From an uncultured Paracoccaceae bacterium (GTDB lineage: Bacteria; Pseudomonadota; Alphaproteobacteria; Rhodobacterales; Rhodobacteraceae): DNA of 64,000 nucleotides. Below are positions 45,763 to 54,751 of the stretch, in pieces. Under the pieces are notes generated by a model that saw nothing but the letters and a program-made list of their open reading frames with translations, was not told the DNA's origin and did not search any database. The stretch spans positions 1 to 64,000 of the forward strand of contig CANNFU010000002.1 in assembly GCA_947503965.1 (NCBI GenBank). Direction: 5' to 3'. Each line of letters begins with the position of its first letter. The first letter of the stretch is position 1. The position numbers and the translations under genes are program-made.

Positions 45763-47835
45763 ATGACCGATGAACCCATCCTCGAAATCGACAAACTGTC
45801 CATTTCCTTCTTTACCCGGCTGCGCGAAATTCCTGCCGTCATGGATTTCTCGGCCAAGGTCATGCCCGGCGAGGCCCTTGGTCTTGTGGGCGAATCCGGT
45901 TGTGGTAAATCCACCGTCGCGCTGGGCGTGATGCAGGATCTGGGCGTGAACGGGCGCATAGTCGGTGGGTCCATCAAGTTCAAGGGCGAAGACCTGTGCG
46001 AGATGAGCCCTGAGCGCCTCCGCGATATCCGTGGTTCTGAAATTGCCATGATATATCAAGAACCTATGGCGTCCCTGAACCCCGCGATGAAGATCGGCAA
46101 ACAGCTGATGGAAGTCCCGATGATCCACGAAGGGATCGGCGAAAGAGAGGCCTATCAACGCGCCCTTGAAGTCGTCACCGATGTCAAACTCCCCGATCCC
46201 GAACGCATGCTCAAAAGCTACCCGCACCAGCTTTCCGGTGGCCAACAACAGCGCATCGTGATCGCCATGGCGCTGATGTCGAAACCGTCCCTGCTGATCC
46301 TCGACGAACCCACAACCGCACTTGACGTAACGGTGGAAGCCGCCGTCGTCGAACTGGTCAAGGACTTGGGTAAGAAATACGGGACCAGCATGCTTTTTAT
46401 CAGCCATAACCTGGGGCTAGTGCTGGAAACCTGCGACCGGATCTGCGTGATGTATTCGGGCGAAGCCGTCGAACGGGGCAGTATCGAAGACGTCTTTGAC
46501 GAAATGCAGCACCCCTATACACAAGCCCTGTTCCGGTCGATCCCGCTGCCCGGCGCAGATAAGAACGCACGCCCGCTCATCGCCATTCCCGGCAACTTCC
46601 CCTTGCCCCATGAACGGCCTCAGGGGTGCAATTTCGGGCCGCGTTGCGATTATTTCCAAAAGGGTCGGTGTGACGCCGGTTTCATCCCCATGGTCCAGAT
46701 CAAGGGAGATGATCGCCACCAGACACGTTGCCTGCGGCACGAGGAAATCGACTGGAACGCCCCACCCGAAGTCGCTGAAAAGAAACAGAAAGGCGAGATT
46801 GGGCAGGTAGTCCTCAAGATGGATAACCTCAAGAAATACTACGAAGTCGCAGCCAATGCCCTGTTCGGCGGCGGTGACAAAAAGGTCGTCAAAGCCAACG
46901 AAACCCTGTCGTTTGAGGCGCGCGAAAGCGAGACACTCGCCATCGTCGGGGAATCCGGCTGTGGTAAATCCACTTTCGCCAAGGTTCTCATGGGGTTAGA
47001 GACGGCGACGGATGGGCAAATCCTGCTTGACAACAAATCCATCGGCGACATCCCGATCGAAAACCGCGACACCAAAACCGTCGCGGATATCCAGATGGTG
47101 TTCCAGAACCCGTTCGACACACTGAACCCCTCCATGACAGTCGGACGGCAGATCATCCGGGCGCTGGAAATCTTTGGCATTGGTGCCAATGACGCCGAAC
47201 GCAGGGACCGGATGCTGCAACTTCTGGACCTCGTGAAACTGCCCCGCGCCTTTGCCGACCGGATGCCAAGACAGCTATCCGGCGGGCAAAAACAGCGGGT
47301 TGGCATTGCCCGTGCTTTCGCTGGTGATGCACGCATCGTGGTTGCCGATGAACCGGTTTCTGCTCTCGATGTATCCGTTCAGGCGGCAGTGACCGATCTG
47401 CTGATGGAAATCCAACGCGAACATAAGACAACGCTGCTTTTCATCAGCCACGACCTGTCCATTGTGCGCTACCTGTCTGACCGCGTGATGGTGATGTATT
47501 TGGGGCATGTGGTGGAGCTTGGCAGCACCGATCAGGTTTTCTCACCCCCCTACCACCCCTACACAGAGGCGCTGCTGTCCGCCGTCCCGATTGCCGATAC
47601 AAGCGTGAAAAAGAAACACATCGTGCTGGAAGGCGACATTCCGTCCGCCATGAACCCGCCATCCGGTTGCCCGTTCCAGACGCGCTGCGGCTGGAAATCC
47701 AAGGTCGCGGGTGGTCTGTGCGAGAAAGAAGTGCCGCCCCTCCGCACGCTGGCCGAGGGCCATCAGATCAAATGCCACCTGAGCGATGCTGAGCTGGCCG
47801 AAATGGAACCGGTGATCAAGATCGCGGCAGAATAA
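45763..47835 (+). CDS. Fused double ATPase of peptide-type ABC transporter (DppD-DppF)
   Basis: 690 residues with two ABC nucleotide-binding domains. The first has P-loop GESGCGKS at 43-50 and signature LSGGQQQR near 157; the second has the same P-loop near 395-402 and LSGGQKQR near 505. Each ends with the oligopeptide-transporter C-terminal cysteine segment (GCNFGPRCDYFQKGRCD; GCPFQTRCG). It energises the two permeases encoded just upstream, three bases away. Fusion of the D and F subunits is common in this transporter family. Confidence 0.93.
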   Translation: MTDEPILEIDKLSISFFTRLREIPAVMDFSAKVMPGEALGLVGESGCGKSTVALGVMQDLGVNGRIVGGSIKFKGEDLCEMSPERLRDIRGSEIAMIYQEPMASLNPAMKIGKQLMEVPMIHEGIGEREAYQRALEVVTDVKLPDPERMLKSYPHQLSGGQQQRIVIAMALMSKPSLLILDEPTTALDVTVEAAVVELVKDLGKKYGTSMLFISHNLGLVLETCDRICVMYSGEAVERGSIEDVFDEMQHPYTQALFRSIPLPGADKNARPLIAIPGNFPLPHERPQGCNFGPRCDYFQKGRCDAGFIPMVQIKGDDRHQTRCLRHEEIDWNAPPEVAEKKQKGEIGQVVLKMDNLKKYYEVAANALFGGGDKKVVKANETLSFEARESETLAIVGESGCGKSTFAKVLMGLETATDGQILLDNKSIGDIPIENRDTKTVADIQMVFQNPFDTLNPSMTVGRQIIRALEIFGIGANDAERRDRMLQLLDLVKLPRAFADRMPRQLSGGQKQRVGIARAFAGDARIVVADEPVSALDVSVQAAVTDLLMEIQREHKTTLLFISHDLSIVRYLSDRVMVMYLGHVVELGSTDQVFSPPYHPYTEALLSAVPIADTSVKKKHIVLEGDIPSAMNPPSGCPFQTRCGWKSKVAGGLCEKEVPPLRTLAEGHQIKCHLSDAELAEMEPVIKIAAE

Positions 47836-47888
47836 AGGGAACCATCTTTGCGCCCGGTGATTGTCCTCATGTGAACAGGGGAGCTACG

Positions 47889-48719
47889 ATGACCGACAGC
47901 AACATGAACTGGGCCTTACCAATCATGCGTCTGGGATATGCAGGCCGCGGCATCACATATGTCGCCATTGCGGGGCTTTCGCTTTGGGCAATCTGGCAAG
48001 GTGGCGAGGCGCAGGGCACATCCGCCGCACTGAAAAGCATCGAAACATCCCCCTTTGGTATGGTCATATTATTGGCCATCGGGATTGGCATGCTGTGCTA
48101 TACGACGTGGCGCATTCTGGACGGTGTTGCCGATCTTGAAGATGAAGGTAGTGATGCAAGCGGCTATCTTGCCCGTGCGGGGATGGTTGTGACGGGCTTG
48201 ATCCACGCAGCAATCGGATTTGCGGCGATTGCGTTGGTGATGGGCCGAGGTGGTGCTGGCGGAGATACGTCACGGATTGAACAGGCGACACAGACGATCA
48301 TGGCCGCACCCTTTGGTGCATGGCTCATCGGTGCTGCAGGCGTCATCACTTTTGGTACGGGCATCTACTACTTACACAAAGCGTGGTCAAAATCCTATCA
48401 GACCAAGCTGACAGCCAATCATTTCACGACACACTGGGGTAGCCTGCTACAATTTGGTGTAGCGGCGCAGGGTATCGTTGTGATCATTATCAGTGGCTTT
48501 CTGACATATGCGTTCTGGACCCATGACCCTCAGCAAGCCGGCGGTCTGGGACAAACATTCAGTTGGCTTGGTGATCAAGTCTATGGTCAGCTTTTGGTGA
48601 CGGTGCTGTGCTTGGGATTGCTCAGCTTTGCTTTGTTCCTTTTTGTGAATGCGCTGTACCGCGTCGTGCCACGTCTGTCAGACCCGGATCTTCGCACCGT
48701 TTCTGACGCGATCAGCTAG
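47889..48719 (+). CDS. DUF1206 membrane protein
   Basis: 276 residues from ATG at 47889 (ribosome site GGGGAG). Three repeats of two membrane helices, the DUF1206 pattern: LGYAGRGITYVAIAGLSLWAI, LARAGMVVTGLIHAAIGFAAIAL and LLQFGVAAQGIVVIIISGF. Function of the family is not known. Separated by 53 bases from the transporter operon, and overlapping the convergent transglycosylase gene by four bases. Confidence 0.85.
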   Translation: MTDSNMNWALPIMRLGYAGRGITYVAIAGLSLWAIWQGGEAQGTSAALKSIETSPFGMVILLAIGIGMLCYTTWRILDGVADLEDEGSDASGYLARAGMVVTGLIHAAIGFAAIALVMGRGGAGGDTSRIEQATQTIMAAPFGAWLIGAAGVITFGTGIYYLHKAWSKSYQTKLTANHFTTHWGSLLQFGVAAQGIVVIIISGFLTYAFWTHDPQQAGGLGQTFSWLGDQVYGQLLVTVLCLGLLSFALFLFVNALYRVVPRLSDPDLRTVSDAIS

Positions 48720-49297
48720 TTTCCCCAAATGACCTGCACATAGTTTTGTGTTTCGGCGAACGGCGGCACACCCCGATATTGTGCGACAGCACCAGGCCCT
48801 GCGTTATACGCGGCCAGCGCAAGACGCCAGGTACCGAAGGTTTCGTATTGTTCGCGCAGATACCGCGCACCGCCATCCAGGTTTTGGTCTGGATTTAAGG
48901 GGTTGACACCCAAGGCGCGGGCCGTGTCTGGCATCAGCTGTGCCAACCCCAGCGCGCCCTTGGATGAACGCGCATTCGGGTTCCATCCGCTTTCCTGCTG
49001 GACCAGTCGCAAAAACAGATCGGCAGGCACACTATGGCGTGTCGCCGCCCGGCGTGCCACATCAAGAAACGGTCCGCGATACGATCCGGTATAGCGCGGC
49101 AGCATGGCAAGACCATCCTCGCGCGGCGGCTGAAGCCGCACAGAGTTCGCATATTGTTGCGCCGCACGCCCATCCAAAATAGCCGTCTGGCTTTGCAAAA
49201 GACCGCTGCGCGACATGGTCGAAACTTGTTCGTCGGCCCAGACACCAGATGCGGCAAGTAGCAAAATGCTGCTGCTGATTGTTCTGAAATGGCGCAT
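48716..49297 (-). CDS. Lytic transglycosylase (SLT domain)
   Basis: 193 residues from ATG at 49297 with signal peptide (ISSSILLLAASGVWA). The SLT/lysozyme-like domain covers about 75-190: LVQQESGWNPNARSSKGALGLAQLMPDTA contains the catalytic Glu, and AALAAYNAGPGAV the substrate-groove motif. Cleaves peptidoglycan glycan strands in the periplasm; a housekeeping or secretion-associated role cannot be separated. Divergent from ssb over 150 bases. Confidence 0.9.
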   Translation of the reverse strand: MRHFRTISSSILLLAASGVWADEQVSTMSRSGLLQSQTAILDGRAAQQYANSVRLQPPREDGLAMLPRYTGSYRGPFLDVARRAATRHSVPADLFLRLVQQESGWNPNARSSKGALGLAQLMPDTARALGVNPLNPDQNLDGGARYLREQYETFGTWRLALAAYNAGPGAVAQYRGVPPFAETQNYVQVIWGN

Positions 49298-49447
49298 GCA
49301 AATCATCCCCGGTTTCTCGACACTCACTAATCTAATGTTTTTGCGCCTAACAACCAAGACCACACGCAAAGGAACCCTCTGTTAACCTTGTTGCGGCATC
49401 CCGTGTCTGTCACAAATGCGCAAATCAGAATCGTCGGAGGTGCCAGA

Positions 49448-49960
49448 ATGGCCGGATCAGTGAACAAAGTTATTCTTATCGGTAATCTGGGCGCTGACCC
49501 CGAAGTGCGGACATTCCAGAACGGCGGCAAGGTTGCCAATCTGCGCATCGCCACATCCGAGACGTGGAAAGACAAAAACACCGGCGAACGGCGCGAAAAG
49601 ACCGAATGGCATACGGTTGCGATCTTTTCCGAAGGTCTGGTTCGGGTCGCCGAACAATATCTCAAGAAAGGGTCAAAGGTTTACATCGAAGGTAAACTTC
49701 AGACCCGCAAATGGCAGGACCAGTCCGGACAGGACCGCTATTCAACCGAGGTTGTTCTGCAGGGGCTCGGCAGCACGTTGACCATGCTGGACAGCCGCGG
49801 CGAAGGCGGCGGCGGTGGCAATTACGGCAGCGGCAGCAGCGGTGGTTACGGTGGCGGCAGCGGCGGTTATGGCGGGAATGACGGTGGCTATGGTGGCGGA
49901 AGCGGCGGCGGGAACGCACCGGCTGGCGGCAGCGACATGGATGACGAAATCCCGTTCTGA
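49448..49960 (+). CDS. ssb: Single-stranded DNA-binding protein
   Basis: 170 residues from ATG at 49448, placed after CGGAGGTG. OB-fold about 1-110 ([50 protein letters not shown]), Gly/Ser/Tyr-rich linker about 118-158, and the acidic protein-interaction tip DMDDEIPF. Essential for replication and repair. The repetitive GGC-rich DNA of the linker is coding, not a separate repeat. Confidence 0.97.
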   Translation: MAGSVNKVILIGNLGADPEVRTFQNGGKVANLRIATSETWKDKNTGERREKTEWHTVAIFSEGLVRVAEQYLKKGSKVYIEGKLQTRKWQDQSGQDRYSTEVVLQGLGSTLTMLDSRGEGGGGGNYGSGSSGGYGGGSGGYGGNDGGYGGGSGGGNAPAGGSDMDDEIPF

Positions 49961-49966
49961 TCCAAA

Positions 49967-50281
49967 ATGGTCATGACGCCCGAGGCCCAGATCCTGTTTA
50001 TCAACGGCGTGATTGTCGCCGTTGCTTATCTGGGGATCTATCCAAGCCTTGAACATAAGACGCTGAACCGGATCATGACGATTGATCTGGTTTTGTCTGC
50101 CATGGCCCTGACCGTGGCCGGCGCATTATTCTGGGGATCAGGTACGGGTTTCACCCTGTTGTTTTTCCAAACAAATTGGGCAGTCTTTACGATCATCACT
50201 CTGATGATCATGGAGATACCCTGCTTTGTGTATTTCATCCGGAAATACGGGATCAACCTGTTTGACGACAATCAGGACTGA
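49967..50281 (+). CDS. Small integral membrane protein, unknown
   Basis: 104 residues (ATG at 49967, or 49973). Three hydrophobic helices: ILFINGVIVAVAYLGIY, IDLVLSAMALTVAGALFW and WAVFTIITLMIMEIPCFVYF. Begins six bases after ssb and may be co-transcribed with it; its end overlaps the convergent aroB stop by ten bases. I do not recognise the family. Coding is supported by the clean frame and membrane topology. Confidence 0.65.
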   Translation: MVMTPEAQILFINGVIVAVAYLGIYPSLEHKTLNRIMTIDLVLSAMALTVAGALFWGSGTGFTLLFFQTNWAVFTIITLMIMEIPCFVYFIRKYGINLFDDNQD

Positions 50282-51390
50282 TGCCGCGCCAGCGCATCTT
50301 GCAGGACTGACAACACTGCATCATGGGGCACGTCCGACGTGATAAACGCCTCTCCGATCCCACGCGCAAGGATGAAGCGCAGTTTGCCATCCTGCACTTT
50401 CTTGTCCTGCCCCATCAGGTCCAGCAGCGTTTGCGCATCTGGCAGATCACCAGGGATATCCGCGATGTCTACCTTCATCCCCATATCCCGCAGATGCGCA
50501 CGCACCCGGCTTGGGTCCTCCTGGCTGCAAAGCCCCAGCCGCGCAGACAGCTCAAACGCAAGCGCGCAGCCAATCGCGACACCTTCGCCATGCAAAAGCC
50601 GGTCGGAATACCCGGTCGCCGCCTCAAGCGCGTGGCAAAAGGTATGCCCAAGATTAAGAAGCGCACGGTCGCCCTGCTCTGTCTCGTCGCGCTGCACGAT
50701 GTCGGCTTTCATCTCACAGGATCGGGTGACGGCGCGCACGCGCGCATCCATGTCGCCCGTCCGCATGGCAGATCCCTGTTTTTCCAGCCAGTCGAAGAAC
50801 GCGGCATCCCCCAGCAATCCGTATTTGACGACCTCACCATAACCGGCAAGAAAATCCCGCTGTGTCAGCGTGCCAAGCAAGGCAGTATCGGCCAGAACAA
50901 GGCTTGGTTGATGAAACGCGCCGATCAGGTTCTTGCCGCTGGGCGAATTGATCCCGGTCTTGCCACCAACGGAGCTGTCGACCTGTGCCAGCAGGCTGGT
51001 GGGGATCTGCACAAAGCGCACGCCGCGCCGCAGGATGGCCGCCGCAAACCCCGCCAGATCACCGATAACACCGCCGCCGAAGGCAATCACAACATCGTCA
51101 CGCTCCACTTTTTGGGCAAGCAGCCATTCCGTTGCGCGTTCAAGCTCTGCCCAGCATTTTGTGGCCTCTCCCGCAGGCAGGGCGAGGGCGTCGCTTGTCA
51201 AACCGCTTGTCTGAAGTGCGGCTTGCAAAGCGCCCAAATGCAATTTCGCCACGTTCTCATCCGTTATGATGCACACGTGTTTGCGCCTGCTCATGGCCGC
51301 GATGCGCGACCCGGCCTCCTCCAGCACGCCCGGTCCGATCAGGATGTCATATGCGCGACCGGGCAAATCGACATGGACGGTGGCAGTCAT
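50272..51390 (-). CDS. aroB: 3-dehydroquinate synthase
   Basis: Second step of the shikimate pathway, NAD+-dependent. 372 residues, usual length, with GEATKCWAELERATEWLL, AFGGGVIGDLAGFAAAILRRGVRFVQIPTSLLAQVDSSVGGKTGIN (split motif, residues about 103-148) and the metal ligand region NLGHTFCHALE. Overlaps the aroK stop as ATGA, so shikimate kinase and dehydroquinate synthase are coupled. Confidence 0.96.
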   Translation of the reverse strand: MTATVHVDLPGRAYDILIGPGVLEEAGSRIAAMSRRKHVCIITDENVAKLHLGALQAALQTSGLTSDALALPAGEATKCWAELERATEWLLAQKVERDDVVIAFGGGVIGDLAGFAAAILRRGVRFVQIPTSLLAQVDSSVGGKTGINSPSGKNLIGAFHQPSLVLADTALLGTLTQRDFLAGYGEVVKYGLLGDAAFFDWLEKQGSAMRTGDMDARVRAVTRSCEMKADIVQRDETEQGDRALLNLGHTFCHALEAATGYSDRLLHGEGVAIGCALAFELSARLGLCSQEDPSRVRAHLRDMGMKVDIADIPGDLPDAQTLLDLMGQDKKVQDGKLRFILARGIGEAFITSDVPHDAVLSVLQDALARHQS

Positions 51391-51947
51391 GAACGGGTCT
51401 CCAGTATGTCGGGATGTCGGGCGAGTGTGTCGATAACGGATTGGGTCGTTTCTTCGATGCTGGCATCGGGCACGACACGCATCCGCAGGCCTGCGCGGGC
51501 ATAGATGGGCGTGCGTTCTTTGTAGATCTTTGTCAGCGTCGCCAGTGGATCAGCGGTGCGCAACAGGGGCCGGGTATCTTTGTGACCCACCCTGTCCCAA
51601 AGTGTTTTCAGGTCCGCATCCAGCCACATAGCCACCCCCATCTGGGCAATCGCATCGCGGTTCTCGGCGGACAGGAACGCCCCGCCCCCGGTCGACACGA
51701 TGCCGGGTGGCCCTGACAGCAGCCGCCGCAAAACCTCTGTCTCGCGCTTGCGGAAGAACGCCTCGCCATCGCGTTCGAAAATCTCGGCAATAGTCAGCGC
51801 CGCCGCTTCTTCTATTGCGGCATCACTGTCGACAAAAGGTACATCCAGACGTGCGGCCAATGTGCGCCCGATCGCCGTCTTGCCAGAGCCCATCATACCC
51901 ACCAGAACAACGGTCCGTTGCAACTGGTAGATCGGCTCTTGGCGCAT
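51387..51947 (-). CDS. aroK: Shikimate kinase
   Basis: 186 residues, P-loop NMP-kinase-like fold. Walker A GMMGSGKT (17-24), shikimate-binding DSDAAIEEAA and FRKRETEVL, adenine-binding lid near the Arg-rich DTRPLLRTADP. Phosphorylates shikimate in aromatic amino acid synthesis. First gene of the aroK-aroB unit, divergent from a small ORF across 151 AT-rich bases that should hold promoters in both directions. Confidence 0.95.
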   Translation of the reverse strand: MRQEPIYQLQRTVVLVGMMGSGKTAIGRTLAARLDVPFVDSDAAIEEAAALTIAEIFERDGEAFFRKRETEVLRRLLSGPPGIVSTGGGAFLSAENRDAIAQMGVAMWLDADLKTLWDRVGHKDTRPLLRTADPLATLTKIYKERTPIYARAGLRMRVVPDASIEETTQSVIDTLARHPDILETRS

Positions 51948-52098
51948 GTTTTAACCTCATAAAACTCGGCCAGTGAGTGCCGAACGCGAAAATTAATGAA
52001 TGAATGCCGTGATCTTGCACAAAAGGCCATATATAAAGACTTACATAAGTGGCATTTAAACCACATATTGAGGCAGAATTGGAAGGCTGGGGCAGATA

Positions 52099-52251
52099 AT
52101 GTGGCGTCTCATCAAAGTACTGTTGTTTTTGATCGTTCTTGGTGGTGCAGGACTGGTCGCTTATGCTTATATCGGCCCCGTGTTCTTCCCCGCTGATTTT
52201 GCAGCCCCCTCACAAGAGGTAACCCGCCCTGTTACGCTGGAAACAAACTAA
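52099..52251 (+). CDS. Small single-span membrane protein, 50 residues
   Basis: ATG at 52099, in an AT-rich region after a GGGG-containing ribosome site. One membrane helix with basic start (WRLIKVLLFLIVLGGAGLVAYAYIG, split here at residue 22) and a 25-residue polar tail. Overlaps the start of the next exported protein by 23 bases in another frame. Found by reading the gap between aroK and the xerD group; function unknown, expression likely from its position at the head of that operon. Confidence 0.6.
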   Translation: MWRLIKVLLFLIVLGGAGLVAYAYIGPVFFPADFAAPSQEVTRPVTLETN

Positions 52252-53761
52252 GGCGCTGACGTTTGCGTTTTGCGTGACCGGTGGTGCGGCTTACGCGCAG
52301 GACGACGCCCCGCTCTCTGCGATCGACTGGTTGTCAGAAAGCGTTGAGGCGTCGCGCGTGCTAGAGGCGCCGGTGACGGGCACAGCCAGTTCGCCCGACG
52401 TGACAGTCACCCCGCTTGATCGCCCGTCAAAGGACCCGGTTGGCCTGTTGCCATCGGATGTCACCGGCCTGCCCCGCACGATATGGTCGAAAAGCGATGA
52501 GACCACGCTTGTCAATCTTGTGCGCGCCGAGCGGGTCGAGACATTGCCCGCCATGCAGGATTTCCTGCGCGTGCTGATGCTGGCCGAGGCAGACCCGCCC
52601 TTTGACGCCGGCCCGGATGGTGCGCTGTTTCTGGCGCGCGTCGATAAACTGCTGGATCTGGGCGCGCTGGAACCTGCGCAATCGCTGATCGAACAGGCTG
52701 ATCCGGACACGGTTGCCCTGTTTCGTCGCTGGTTCGATGCGGCCCTGCTGACCGGTACCGAAGATACCGTCTGCGATGTGATGCGCGACAACCCGTCGGT
52801 GGCGCCCACGTACCCGGCCCGCATTTTCTGCCTCGCCCGGAACGGGGATTGGGCCGCTGCTGCGCTGACGCTGAACACCAACCGCGTCCTTGGCGATATC
52901 TCTGCGGACGAGGAAATGCTGCTTGCGCGCTTTCTTGATCCCGAACTGTTTGAAGGCGATCCGCCACTCGACCCGCCTGCCCGCGTCAGCCCGCTGACAT
53001 TCCGCATGCACGAGGCGATTGGCGAACCACTGATCACGGCCAATCTGCCGCTGGCGTTTTCCCATGCGGATCTACGTCCGACGACCGCCTGGAAATCGCA
53101 GCTTGAGGCGGCAGAGCGTTTGGCGCGCCATGGCGCGATTTCGGAAAACACGCTGCAAAAATTCTACACTGCCCGCACCCCCGCCGCATCCGGTGGTGTT
53201 TGGGATCGTGCCGATGCCGTGCAACGGTTTGATGCCGCCCTTGCCGCCAAAGATGCAGAGGCGGTGATGCGCACCTTGCCTGTGGCATGGACCGCGATGC
53301 AAGAGGCGCGCACCGAAGTGCCATTTGCAAAGCTATATGCCGATGCCCTGCAGGATTTGCCCTTGCGCGGGCAAGCGTCAGAGATTGCCTTTCACGCGGG
53401 CCTGCTGTCACCCAATTACGAAGCCGTTGCGATTGCCGCTGCCGAGGCCGATCAGGGCTTTAATCCGTTTCTGATCGCACTGGCCCGCGGTGTGCCGCAA
53501 GAGGTGCGCGTTACCTCAGCACAAGAGATTGCATTGCAGGCGGCATTCAACGGCGCGCCCGCCTCAGCGGCGATGCAATTGCTGGTCGCCGAAGGCAAGT
53601 TGGGAGAGGCGCTGTTGCGGGCGCTGGCACAATTCAACGAAGGCTATGTCGGTGACATGCGCCTTGTGACCGATGCGCTGGCGCTGATGCGGTCGGTCGG
53701 GCTGGAAGATGTCGCCCGCCGTGCCGCACTGCAACTGCTTATACTGGATCGCGCGCCGTGA
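52229..53761 (+). CDS. Exported alpha-helical protein, unknown, probable CTG start
   Basis: 510 residues if read from CTG at 52229, or 495 from GTG at 52274. The GTG falls inside a good signal peptide (LRWKQTKALTFAFCVTGGAAYA, split by eye, cleavage before QDD), so the true start is most likely the CTG, nine bases after AGAGG. The in-frame stop at 52220 excludes anything longer. The mature protein is rich in Ala/Leu helices with paired-helix rhythm, as in tetratricopeptide or Sel1-like solenoids, but no motif is firm. No family recognised. Stop overlaps the xerD GTG start (GTGA). Confidence 0.7.
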   Translation: MLRWKQTKALTFAFCVTGGAAYAQDDAPLSAIDWLSESVEASRVLEAPVTGTASSPDVTVTPLDRPSKDPVGLLPSDVTGLPRTIWSKSDETTLVNLVRAERVETLPAMQDFLRVLMLAEADPPFDAGPDGALFLARVDKLLDLGALEPAQSLIEQADPDTVALFRRWFDAALLTGTEDTVCDVMRDNPSVAPTYPARIFCLARNGDWAAAALTLNTNRVLGDISADEEMLLARFLDPELFEGDPPLDPPARVSPLTFRMHEAIGEPLITANLPLAFSHADLRPTTAWKSQLEAAERLARHGAISENTLQKFYTARTPAASGGVWDRADAVQRFDAALAAKDAEAVMRTLPVAWTAMQEARTEVPFAKLYADALQDLPLRGQASEIAFHAGLLSPNYEAVAIAAAEADQGFNPFLIALARGVPQEVRVTSAQEIALQAAFNGAPASAAMQLLVAEGKLGEALLRALAQFNEGYVGDMRLVTDALALMRSVGLEDVARRAALQLLILDRAP

Positions 53762-54699
53762 CAGTCGCCGATCACCCGATGGCCCGCTGGGTGCAGGTCT
53801 TTCTTGAGGCGCAGGCCGCAGAACTGGATGCGGCGACAAACACGCAGCTTGCCTATGCCCGCGACTTGCAGAATTTCGGCGATTGGCTGGCGGATAAATC
53901 CTTGCACTTCGCGACTGCAACCCGGGATCACGTCGAAAGCTATCTGATTGATTGTGAGGCTGAAGGCCTTGCCAAATCAACCCGCGCACGACGTCTGTCG
54001 GCGATCAAACAGCTTTACCGCTTTGCATTCGAGGAAGGCTGGCGCAACGATAACCCCGCGATCCAGATCAAGGGTCCGGGACGCGCGCAAAGGCTACCCA
54101 AGACGCTGGATATCGCGGAGGTTGACCGGCTGCTTGAGGCCGCGCGCAACACCCCGAAAGAGACATTGCGCAACACCTGCCTGATGGAACTGCTTTATGC
54201 CACGGGGATGCGGGTCACCGAATTGGTCAGCCTGCCGGTATCCGCAGCCCGAGGTGATCCGCGCATGTTGTTGGTGCGCGGCAAAGGCGGCAAGGAAAGA
54301 CTGGTGCCGCTGTCGCCGCCAGCTCGCGCAGCACTGGCCGCATACCTGACCGCCCGTGACGAGGCCGAAGATGCGGGGCGCAAAGATGGCAAACCGGCAT
54401 CGAAATTCCTGTTCCCCTCGCGCGGAAAATCCGGGCATCTGACGCGGCACCGCTTTTTCGGCCTGATCAAGGAGTTTGCCGTCGCGGGCGGCGTCTCTCC
54501 GGCGAAGGTCACGCCGCACACGCTGCGCCATGCGTTTGCGACCCATTTGCTGGCCGGTGGCGCTGACCTTCGTTCGATCCAGACGATGCTGGGCCATGCG
54601 GATGTCGCCACCACTGAAATCTACACTCATGTGCTTGACGAACGCCTCAAAGAGCTGGTTCTGGAACATCATCCGCTTGCCAAACCGGCCAAGACTTGA
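53758..54699 (+). CDS. xerD: Tyrosine recombinase XerD-like
   Basis: Site-specific recombinase for chromosome dimer resolution, 313 residues. SAM-like N-terminal core-binding domain (about 8-95) and catalytic domain with R152 (TGMRVTEL), K177 (GKGGKER), H254-x-x-R257, H280 and nucleophile Y289 (TTEIYTHV), all present. The XerC/XerD choice is by length and neighbourhood; it is not flanked by integration sites, so it is not a mobile-element integrase. GTG start coupled to the upstream gene. Confidence 0.88.
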   Translation: MTVADHPMARWVQVFLEAQAAELDAATNTQLAYARDLQNFGDWLADKSLHFATATRDHVESYLIDCEAEGLAKSTRARRLSAIKQLYRFAFEEGWRNDNPAIQIKGPGRAQRLPKTLDIAEVDRLLEAARNTPKETLRNTCLMELLYATGMRVTELVSLPVSAARGDPRMLLVRGKGGKERLVPLSPPARAALAAYLTARDEAEDAGRKDGKPASKFLFPSRGKSGHLTRHRFFGLIKEFAVAGGVSPAKVTPHTLRHAFATHLLAGGADLRSIQTMLGHADVATTEIYTHVLDERLKELVLEHHPLAKPAKT

Positions 54700-54751
54700 A
54701 GCCGCAGATCAGAGCCTACATAACTGCCATGATATCGCGTGAAAGCAACTG

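Noticed and set aside
49800..49930. GGC/GGT-rich repetitive DNA
   Set aside because: It encodes the Gly-rich linker of SSB and needs no separate repeat annotation.
53758..54699. Integrase of a mobile element
   Set aside because: The recombinase fits XerD in length and residues, and no tRNA, direct repeats or phage genes are near.
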